A stretch of 64,000 nucleotides of DNA from Verrucomicrobium spinosum DSM 4136 = JCM 18804 (GTDB lineage: Bacteria; Verrucomicrobiota; Verrucomicrobiia; Verrucomicrobiales; Verrucomicrobiaceae): contig NZ_ABIZ01000001.1 in assembly GCF_000172155.1 (NCBI RefSeq), positions 3,629,105 to 3,693,104 on the forward strand. Reading direction: 5' to 3'. A program made the position numbers and the translations under genes. The notes below the pieces were generated by a model. It was not told where the DNA came from, searched no databases, and worked only from the letters and a program-made list of their open reading frames with translations. Shown here in pieces: positions 25,707-32,486 of the stretch (position 1 is its first letter; each line of letters starts with the position of its first letter).

Positions 25707-25724
25707 ACTGTGTTCCAACACAGT
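25707..25724. promoter_or_regulatory. Perfect 18-bp palindrome upstream of the Lrp-type regulator
   Basis: ACTGTGTTCCAACACAGT is a perfect inverted repeat with 9-bp half-sites and no spacer, 71 nt before the ATG at 25796. A second interrupted repeat, AAACCT-AGGTT-AGGTTT, lies at 25770-25786, very near the start. Lrp-family regulators commonly control their own genes, so these are candidate autoregulatory sites. Confidence 0.5.
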
Positions 25725-25795
25725 CACATTTGCATCTAAACGGGGCTGTGAATCCTCTCGCAAGCTGCAAAACCTAGGTTAGGTTTGCCGTCCCT

Positions 25796-26275
25796 ATGGA
25801 ACGTCTATTGGAACTCCTAAAAGAAAATGCACGCCTCAGCGCGGGCGATATCGCTACGCGTCTGGGCATCACTGAAGCCGAAGTCGCCGCCCGAATCGCC
25901 GCCCTTGAGAAGGAAGGTGTCATTCTGGGGTACCATGCTGTGGTGGACCGTGAAAAGACGGATCACTCCGGAGTGACGGCTTTCATTGAGGTACGCATCA
26001 CCCCGGAGAGCGGCGGTGGATTCGACCGGTTTGCCCGCCGGGTGTCGCAATATGAGCAGGTCCGTGGTTGCTACCTGATGAGCGGTGCCTATGACCTCGC
26101 CGTGGTGGTGGAGGGCAAGGACCTCTATGATGTGGCCCGCTTTGTGGCCGAGAAGCTGAGCACGCTGGATGTGGTGCTGTCCACAGCCACGCACTTCCAG
26201 TTGCGTACTTACAAGCATGACGGCTTCATGCTCAACACGCCGCCCACCGACGGCCCTCTTCTTGTGTCGCCATGA
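25796..26275 (+). CDS. Lrp/AsnC family transcriptional regulator
   Basis: This protein of 159 residues has an N-terminal winged helix-turn-helix (MERLLELLKENARLSAGDIA, then RLGITEAEVAARIAALEKEGVI). A ligand-binding RAM/AsnC domain of the Lrp ferredoxin-like fold spans about residues 65-145, with RVSQYEQVRGCYLMSGAYDLAV typical of it. Such proteins sense amino acids or related metabolites. Its stop overlaps the aminotransferase ATG by 4 nt, so it is translationally coupled to the gene it probably regulates. Palindromes lie upstream. Confidence 0.9.
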   Translation: MERLLELLKENARLSAGDIATRLGITEAEVAARIAALEKEGVILGYHAVVDREKTDHSGVTAFIEVRITPESGGGFDRFARRVSQYEQVRGCYLMSGAYDLAVVVEGKDLYDVARFVAEKLSTLDVVLSTATHFQLRTYKHDGFMLNTPPTDGPLLVSP

Positions 26276-27471
26276 GTCATCCTCGCAAACTGGATTTGGA
26301 GAGCAAGTTGTCCACCCAGCTCAGCGGGATTCCCCGCTCGGGCATTCGTGACTTCTTCGAGCTCGTCATCGGCCGCAGTGATGTCATCTCCCTCGGGGTG
26401 GGGGAGCCAGACAAGCCGACTCCATGGCCCATCCGTGAGGCCGCGATCCGCTCTCTGGAGAAGGGGCAGACCAGCTATACCTCGAATCTGGGACTGGAGT
26501 CGCTCCGCATCGGGATCAGCAAGTATGTGGAGGAGCACTTCCGTGTTTCCTATGACCCCAAGACGGAGATCCTGGTCACCGTGGGCGTCAGCGAGGCATT
26601 GGATCTGGCGTTCCGCGCCGTGCTCAATCCGGGTGACGAGGTGATCTATCACCAGCCCTGCTATGTTTCCTACGGACCGAGCATCACGATGGCGTATGGG
26701 GTGCCTGTACCGGTGAATACGCGTCTGGAGGACAATTTTGCCCTCAAGGCCTCCGATGTGGAGAAGGCGATCACGCCGCGTACGAAGGTCATCGCATTGA
26801 ACTTTCCCACCAATCCTACTGGAGCCGTGGAGCCTCCGGAGGAACTGGAGAAGATCGCCGCTCTGTGTGTGAAGCACGATCTTTTGTGTTTCACGGACGA
26901 GATCTACAGCGAACTGCTCTATGATGGGGCCAAACACAAAAGCATCGTGGAGTATCCCGGCATGCGGGAGCGTACAGTACTGCTGCATGGGTTTTCCAAG
27001 GCGTTCGCCATGACAGGCTGGCGCCTCGGCTATGCCTGCGCGCCGGCTCCGTTGCGTGAGGCGATGATGAAGATTCACCAGTACTGCATGCTCTGCGCTC
27101 CGATCATGAGCCAGATGGCCGGGGTGGAGGCGCTGCGCCTTGGGGCTGAGGCGTATGAGGGCATGCGTCAGAGCTACGAGGAGCGCCGTAACTTTGTGGT
27201 GAAGCGGCTCAATGAAATGGGTCTCCATTGCTTCAATCCAGGCGGGGCGTTCTACGTCTTCCCGGATGTGAGCTCGACAGGCCTTACGGGGCGCGAGTTT
27301 GCGTTGAAGCTGCTGGAAGAAAAGAGCGTGGCTGTGGTGCCGGGTGATGCCTTCGGCCCGAGTGGCGAGTCGTGTGTACGGTGTTGCTACGCCACCGCAC
27401 CGGAACTGCTGGAGAAAGCCATGGACGGGATGGCGGCTTTTGTCGCCAAGTATCGCAAGGCCGGAGCCTGA
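26272..27471 (+). CDS. Class I/II pyridoxal-phosphate aminotransferase
   Basis: This 399-residue fold-type I aminotransferase has the substrate-side block GVGEPDKPTPWPIREAAI, Asn181 in NFPTNPTGA, and the PLP aspartate and tyrosine in TDEIYSELLYDG. The Schiff-base lysine is K243 in HGFSKAFAMTGWRLGYA, and the carboxylate-binding arginine is in GESCVRCCYAT. It resembles the aspartate/aromatic and PatA-like group. Substrate specificity cannot be fixed from sequence. The 4-nt overlap with the Lrp-type gene suggests control by an amino acid it acts on. The following membrane-protease gene begins 20 nt after the stop. Confidence 0.92.
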   Translation: MSHPRKLDLESKLSTQLSGIPRSGIRDFFELVIGRSDVISLGVGEPDKPTPWPIREAAIRSLEKGQTSYTSNLGLESLRIGISKYVEEHFRVSYDPKTEILVTVGVSEALDLAFRAVLNPGDEVIYHQPCYVSYGPSITMAYGVPVPVNTRLEDNFALKASDVEKAITPRTKVIALNFPTNPTGAVEPPEELEKIAALCVKHDLLCFTDEIYSELLYDGAKHKSIVEYPGMRERTVLLHGFSKAFAMTGWRLGYACAPAPLREAMMKIHQYCMLCAPIMSQMAGVEALRLGAEAYEGMRQSYEERRNFVVKRLNEMGLHCFNPGGAFYVFPDVSSTGLTGREFALKLLEEKSVAVVPGDAFGPSGESCVRCCYATAPELLEKAMDGMAAFVAKYRKAGA

Positions 27472-27490
27472 TGCAGCCCAACTGATCGGC

Positions 27491-28243
27491 ATGCCGTTGT
27501 GGACCGACATACGCCGCTCTCCAGTGGCGGCGCATGTCGTGCCCTTGGCGGTGTTCATGCTGATCGGGGCATTGCAGCCGCTTGTGGGGGTGGAGAATCT
27601 CCAGCTGCCCTGGTGGAGACATGCGCCGGAGCACTGGATTTATCCGCTGCAAACATTGGTGGCAGGCGGGCTTCTGCTGGCCTTCCGTTCTCACTATCAA
27701 CTGGCCCCTTGGCGGAGGCTTGGCTGGGCGGTTGGGTTGGGGGCGCTGGGCATTGTCTGGTGGTGCGGCCCGGCGTTGCTCTATGAGAATTTCGCCACCT
27801 CGGGAACGAAGGTTCCGGAATGGATGGAATGGCTGGGGCTGGCCGAGCGAAAGGACGGGTTTGATCCGAGTCTTTTCGCAGGACACGGTGCTGCCTATGC
27901 GGTGGTGGTGCTGATGCGGTTCATTCGCATGGTGGTCGTGGTGCCCTTGATTGAGGAGATTTTCTGGCGCGGTTTCTTGATGCGGTATGTGCAGGCAGAC
28001 GGCGACGATTTCAGGAAAGTTCCGTTTGGCCGGCATGACTGGCGGACGTTTGGCATTGTTACGGGTTGTTTCATGGCGGCCCATGCCCCGGTGGATTGGG
28101 TGGGTGCCCTGGGATTTGGAGCGCTGATGTACTGGCTGACCGTGAAGTTTCGCAGCCTGGCGGCGTGCGTGGTGATGCATGCCGTGGCCAATTTGTTGTT
28201 GGGGCTGTATGTCATGTGGACGCGGCAGTGGGGGTTTTGGTGA
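27491..28243 (+). CDS. CPBP-family intramembrane protease, exosortase-associated type
   Basis: This membrane protein of 250 residues has about six hydrophobic segments. The CPBP (CAAX protease/bacteriocin-processing) motifs are EEIFWRGFLMRY (E155, E156, R160), His198 in FMAAHAP and His230 in VVMHAVANLL. The pattern, especially the RMVVVVPLIEEIFWRGF stretch and the later histidines, resembles the CAAX prenyl protease-related proteins found in PEP-CTERM/exosortase genomes (the TIGR03008 type). No exosortase or PEP-CTERM protein is in this window. The start is ATG 27491, since earlier frames overlap the aminotransferase. It is probably co-transcribed with the Lrp-aminotransferase pair. Confidence 0.85.
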   Translation: MPLWTDIRRSPVAAHVVPLAVFMLIGALQPLVGVENLQLPWWRHAPEHWIYPLQTLVAGGLLLAFRSHYQLAPWRRLGWAVGLGALGIVWWCGPALLYENFATSGTKVPEWMEWLGLAERKDGFDPSLFAGHGAAYAVVVLMRFIRMVVVVPLIEEIFWRGFLMRYVQADGDDFRKVPFGRHDWRTFGIVTGCFMAAHAPVDWVGALGFGALMYWLTVKFRSLAACVVMHAVANLLLGLYVMWTRQWGFW

Positions 28244-28870
28244 GGGTGGCGGGGTGTTGGGAAGGCGGTTGGACCTGACAGGGAGCACCACGGCAGACGC
28301 TTCAGTTAGTGCCTCACTACGTCGACAACTACAATTGGTGTTGTGGGGTGCTCGGCAGGGGGCTTTGTCGCAGACCCAGAGTGTCCGTGGGCACGCTGAG
28401 GAGGGCAGGCTGGCGAAAGGTGAGGGGGAGTTGGCATTGTAGCCGGCAGGCGAAAGCGGCGTCGAGCCGCACGCACTCCAAGACGCTTCGCGACACTTGT
28501 ATGTCCTGGAGCAAGGGGTTGCTCTATTTGGCATGGCCGATCAACGCACCAGCGTCTTGGAGTGCTGGTGGCTCGACACCGCTTTGGCGGACCTTGTAAT
28601 TTCCTGCAATCCCAAGAGGTCAGCAGGGAGTTGACGACCTCGTATCCCATACTGGGATGAGCTTCGGACCGTGGCAGGTAGGCCGGCAAGGAACCAGCTT
28701 GGTTTCTAAGCTTGCTCGAAGAGGATATGCCTTAAAGCCCAACGTTGACGAGCTTCCAGAGAAGTTCAGTTGGGTAGGTGAGAGCAGAGTGTCTGCTCCG
28801 GAGGAATTGTAGCGGTCTCTGCCCTGGCCTATGGCAACGAGCAAGGTTCTTGGTGCCAACTTTACTTCCC
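28244..28870. repeat. Gene-free spacer with degenerate dispersed repeat (family 1, copy A)
   Basis: The 627 nt between convergent genes hold no credible gene. The right half (about 28625-28830) aligns by eye with the spacer near 42515-42670. Shared landmarks in order are AAGGAACCAGC, GCTCGAAGAGGAT or CCTCGAAGAGGAT, AGCCCAACGTTG, CGAGCTTC, GTTGGGTA, CTCCG-AGGA and a final TGCC. An inverted pair about CACTCCAAGACGC / GCGTCTTGGAGTG (28479-28491 and 28552-28564) encloses 60 nt in the left half. TTCAGTTAGTG at 28303 is also found at 47812. Confidence 0.7.
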
Positions 28871-30559
28871 TTACGACGGCAGGGCCGGCGGAGGACCGGA
28901 GGAATGCTTGTCGAGCACGCTGCGGACGGTGCCGGTCAGCTCTCCCACCTCGTAAGGTTTGTAGAGGCTGGCATCGGGCAGCATGCCGTGGGCATCGCGA
29001 AAGGCGGCGGGGTCAAAGAGGAATCCGCTGCAAAGAACCACGGGCTGGGAGGGGATCATTTTGCGGATTTCTACCATGGCGTCAGGGCCGGAAAGGCGGG
29101 GCATGGCGACATCCAGGAGAACGAGATCGGCTACATTGCCGGGGGTTTTCATCCAGTCCACCGCTTCCTGGCCATCGCAGGCTGTGAAGACCTGGTAGCC
29201 GGCACCGCTGAGAAGGCGCTTGCTGACGTTGCGGACCAGCGGGTCGTCATCTACCACCAGGATCACTTCCGTTCCTGACGGTTTGGGCGGAATTGGATTC
29301 GCCGTCACGACACCCGTTGTGGTCATGTCGGGCATTGTGGTGCTCCGGGGCAGGAAGACGGAAAAGACGGCTCCTTGGCCCAAGTGGGATTCGCATTCGA
29401 TCCATCCACCCAGTTTTTCTACTAGATCGCGAGAGGAAGAGAGCCCCAAGCCTGTTCCTTCACCGCGGGGTTTCGTCGTGAAGAAGGGTTCAAACAAGCG
29501 GTTCATGACCTCCGAAGGAATACCCGGGCCGTTGTCCTGCACCTCAATGCAGACGTAGTCGCCAAGCTTGGCACCGTTGGAGAGCCCTTCAGGGGGAGCA
29601 GTGCGTGCCCGGTTGGAGGCGGTGATGAGGATCTCGCTGTTACTGCGGCCTTTCATGGCGTCCACGGCGTTCACGCAGAGATTCATGAGTACCTGCTGGA
29701 GATCACTGCGGTCCGCCATTGCCGGCCAAAGGGTGCGAGGAGTCTGCACCTCCACCTGAACCAAGACAGAGATGGAGTGCTTCAAGAGATCCCGCACTTC
29801 AGTCACTATGGTGCGGATGTCGGTGCTCTCAACAGAGTGCTTGTTGTGCCGGGCGTGGCAAAGCATCTGTTTGACCAGTTCGCGCCCGCCTGCTGCGGCT
29901 TTGAAGGCATCGGCCAACAACGAGATGACCTCCGCGGTGGACTGCCCTGTCGGATTGGCGTTGAGCTGCTGGAGCGCGATCCCTAGATTGCCGGTGATGG
30001 CGGTCAGCAGATTGTTAAAATTGTGAGCGATCCCACCGGCGAGAATCCCGATGGCCTCCATCTTCTGGGCTTGCTGAAGGGCACCTTCGAGATTGCGAAT
30101 ATCAGTCCGGTCCCTCCAGAAAACGACCCTTTCGGAGGCGGGTGTCCCTGGGACGGAGGTGGTGTAAAGCTTGAGGACTTTCGGAGCGGGCTTGATCAGC
30201 TCCCATTCTTGATTGTGAAGGGAGGCAGGCTCGTTGAGCAGGAGCTGCCATTTCTTGGCAAAGATCTCTGGCGAGGCGAAGCAACCCTCAATCTGCCCCT
30301 GGAGATCTTTCAATCCAGACTGGCAGGGAAGTTCCGGGGCGAGACCAAAAATCTCCAGGAACTTTGCATTGGCTGCGATAATATGGTTGTTTGAATCGAG
30401 TACCAGAAAGGCGTCTGGGATGAGGTCAGCGAGGGCGTGAAAACGAGCAAGATTGGGGGGTGGAGGGGAAGACTGAGCGGGCAAGACTTCTTCCTTGGAA
30501 GAATTCGGCGTGCCGGTGCTATCATCTGAGTTTTCCCTCACTTGAGACTCTCGACCCAT
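28871..30559 (-). CDS. PAS hybrid sensor histidine kinase with C-terminal receiver
   Basis: This protein of 562 residues has no membrane segment. A PAS-like sensor domain lies at about 40-155 (ADLIPDAFLVLDSNNHIIAA). HisKA follows with phospho-acceptor H179 in ILAGGIAHNFNNLLTAITGN. The HATPase domain has the N-box block LMNLCVNAVDAM and the G-boxes VQDNGPGIPSEVMNRLFEPF and GTGLGLSSSRD. The receiver domain is at about 432-550 with phospho-acceptor D483 (VLLDVAMPRLSG) and the lysine in LYKPYEVGEL. It therefore probably autophosphorylates and passes phosphate inside the protein. It is soluble and so likely senses a cytoplasmic cue. It lies downstream of the Phc-like operon on the same strand, but behind its own AT-rich promoter region. 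Confidence 0.92.
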   Translation of the reverse strand: MGRESQVRENSDDSTGTPNSSKEEVLPAQSSPPPPNLARFHALADLIPDAFLVLDSNNHIIAANAKFLEIFGLAPELPCQSGLKDLQGQIEGCFASPEIFAKKWQLLLNEPASLHNQEWELIKPAPKVLKLYTTSVPGTPASERVVFWRDRTDIRNLEGALQQAQKMEAIGILAGGIAHNFNNLLTAITGNLGIALQQLNANPTGQSTAEVISLLADAFKAAAGGRELVKQMLCHARHNKHSVESTDIRTIVTEVRDLLKHSISVLVQVEVQTPRTLWPAMADRSDLQQVLMNLCVNAVDAMKGRSNSEILITASNRARTAPPEGLSNGAKLGDYVCIEVQDNGPGIPSEVMNRLFEPFFTTKPRGEGTGLGLSSSRDLVEKLGGWIECESHLGQGAVFSVFLPRSTTMPDMTTTGVVTANPIPPKPSGTEVILVVDDDPLVRNVSKRLLSGAGYQVFTACDGQEAVDWMKTPGNVADLVLLDVAMPRLSGPDAMVEIRKMIPSQPVVLCSGFLFDPAAFRDAHGMLPDASLYKPYEVGELTGTVRSVLDKHSSGPPPALPS

Positions 30560-30630
30560 AATTATGAAATATAACCATACTATTGTGAATATAAAACATA
30601 ATTTTCATAATTATTTGCATATAGTTTAGT
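30557..30630 (-). promoter_or_regulatory. AT-rich promoter region with 12-bp inverted repeat
   Basis: This stretch is strikingly AT-rich compared with its GC-rich surroundings. ATAATTATGAAA (30558-30569) and TTTCATAATTAT (30603-30614) are perfect 12-bp inverted repeats, and the first overlaps the start codon of the hybrid kinase gene. In an AT-rich setting the repeat could be an operator, a nucleoid-protein site, or simply the promoter and translation start. A specific -35/-10 pair could not be chosen. Confidence 0.5.
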
Positions 30631-31210
30631 TTTGCTGAGTTTTTAAGGATGCGGAATATTGAGGTTTTGGGTCGCGGGTGGAGGCGCGAGAACGGCGGTG
30701 GTCCAGCGGTGTTGCCCCCCCCAGACGGGGAATTATCCTGTCACCGGCGTCCCACCGGGACGAAGCGAGGAATCGCGACGGACCGTTGCAGCGCCAGCTT
30801 GTGGGAGATGCCTTTCCAGTTCCCAACGAGCTGACCTTAGTATTGGAGTTCCGCGTTCACGCGGTCTGCCCTGGAAGGGCCCAAGGAAGTTGAGGCGGCA
30901 GCCTGTTCTGGCACCCTTCGAGAGAGGCGGGGCATCCCTCGGTCCCTTCGATGAACTCCGTGCCCAATGCGTCCGCTGTAGGGCAAGCGCTCCGCTTGCC
31001 GCGAGCGATCCCTGATGAGGCAACCGGAGCCGCCGCCTGACAACCCAAGGCCGTTGGTAATCAGAGCGGGTAAGGCGGCGTCGTGGGAAGGTGAGCGAGG
31101 AATGTTGGAACTGGGCAAGGTCTCCCCTCGGTGCCGCTACCAACAAGCTCGCTTCCCGCTCTCTGCCGGGCAATGGCTCAGGTCTTGTGTCTTCTAGGTT
31201 CGTGTCTTCA
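30631..31210. repeat. Gene-free spacer with dispersed repeat (family 2, inverted copy)
   Basis: About 580 nt between the hybrid kinase promoter region and the receiver-kinase gene, with no gene that can be supported. At about 30975-31025 the minus strand carries the family-2 repeat: CGGTTGCCTCATCAGG, then CGGCAAGCGGAGCGCTTGCC and CTAC. It is nearly identical to the two copies in the 39.3-39.7 kb spacer. The remainder (around 30720-30950 and 31040-31190) is GC-rich and fragmentary, with open frames that lack family motifs. Confidence 0.65.
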
Positions 31211-32470
31211 TCACTGACCAATGCCTCCCATCACCTTTTCGATGACGTCCATAGAGACCTTGCTACCCCGGCAGCCAGAGGAGTTCACGGGGAGGCACAG
31301 TTCCACGACGGTGCCCCTTGAGGCGTCGTTGAAAGCCCGGGCCCAACCTCCCTGATTGTGGAGGGTCACATAGCAGGTGGCCAGATTCATGCCCAGGTAC
31401 TGGGGATTCTCCTGGCGCATGAAGAACGGCGTGAAGACGGTCGAGAGTTTGCCGGAGGGGATGTTGGGACCGGAGTCGGTCACTTCCATGGCGACGTGCT
31501 CCGGGGTCTCGCCCGAGCCTGGGGAATGGCGGACGGCTATGTTGATGACGCTGTTGGGCTGGAGATGGTCCAGTTCGTCCTCTAGCACCAAGCGCAGAAT
31601 GTGGCTGAGCCGGTTCCGGTTGCACTGGATGGCGGGCAGGTCCGGTGGGGACGTGTAGGAAATCGAGATGTGCTTGTCCTCGAAGAGACCGCTAAGCTGC
31701 TCGATGACGGCGTACCAGAGCTGATTGAGATCCAAGTACTCACCCTCGACCATTTCCTGCAGGCTGGGGACCGAGGCCAACCGCGTAAGGGTGTCCGTGA
31801 TACGGCGCAACTGAGTCTTGGCGGACTCATGGAGCTCAGATAGGAAGCTCTCGTCCATGCCCGCGGGCAGGGTGGCGCCTTTTCCGTGTGATTCCACGGC
31901 GAGTTGCAGATAGGTCTGAACGGGGACCAGCGCGTTACGCAGGTGGTGATTCATCCCTTCTGCCAGGGCTCCAAAACCGGCTAGACGGTCGGATGCGATG
32001 AGCTGGCGCATCAAAGCGGAGCGCTCCTGGAGGAGGTGTTCCTTCTCTGCACGAAGCTGGTGGTACTCCATGGCCCGGCGCAGAGTCTGCACGAGGGCCT
32101 CAGGTTCCCAAGGTTTGCTGATGTAGTGATAAATGGCGCCGTCATTGATGGCGGCGATGGCCGTGGCGATATCCGCATACGCGGTGGCCAGAATCCGGAC
32201 GATGTCGGGAAATTTCTCTCGCAGCTGAGTGAGAAAAGTTGTGCCCTGGAGGCCACGAAGGCGCTGGTCGGAGACAACGACGGCAATGGACTGGAAATGG
32301 TGCTCCACGATGCGCAGCCCTTCTTCTGCGCTGGGGGCAGTGATGACTTCAAAATCTTCGCCAACGATTTGCTCGAAGTACTTCAGAGAAAGCAATTCAT
32401 CGTCAACGTAGAGAATCTTGCAGGAGCTCTTGCCAGAATTGGGGGGCGTCGACATTGGTCCATGTGTCAC
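31211..32470 (-). CDS. Receiver plus degenerate histidine-kinase protein (PhcQ position)
   Basis: This protein of 419 residues has an N-terminal receiver at about 17-135 with acidic residues YVDDE, phospho-acceptor D68 in VVVSDQRLRGL, and the lysine in YISKPWEPE. The second half looks like a histidine kinase: LAEGMNHHLRNALVPVQ carries His175 at the phospho-site. The ATPase boxes, however, are worn. The N-box region NRLSHILRLVLEDELDHL has no canonical asparagine, G1 reads DSGPNIP instead of DxGxGIP, and G2 reads GMNLATCYV instead of GLGLS. It is likely a response regulator with a non-catalytic kinase-like output. It starts 16 nt after the upstream kinase gene, last in a three-gene unit whose order matches phcBSRQ. 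Confidence 0.85.
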   Translation of the reverse strand: MTHGPMSTPPNSGKSSCKILYVDDELLSLKYFEQIVGEDFEVITAPSAEEGLRIVEHHFQSIAVVVSDQRLRGLQGTTFLTQLREKFPDIVRILATAYADIATAIAAINDGAIYHYISKPWEPEALVQTLRRAMEYHQLRAEKEHLLQERSALMRQLIASDRLAGFGALAEGMNHHLRNALVPVQTYLQLAVESHGKGATLPAGMDESFLSELHESAKTQLRRITDTLTRLASVPSLQEMVEGEYLDLNQLWYAVIEQLSGLFEDKHISISYTSPPDLPAIQCNRNRLSHILRLVLEDELDHLQPNSVINIAVRHSPGSGETPEHVAMEVTDSGPNIPSGKLSTVFTPFFMRQENPQYLGMNLATCYVTLHNQGGWARAFNDASRGTVVELCLPVNSSGCRGSKVSMDVIEKVMGGIGQ

Positions 32471-32486
32471 CCCATTTGCAAAATTA

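Noticed and set aside
28244-28870. Several 60-130 codon frames in the 28.2-28.9 kb spacer
   Set aside because: They run through degenerate repeat-family-1 sequence on both strands and lack start signals and motifs.
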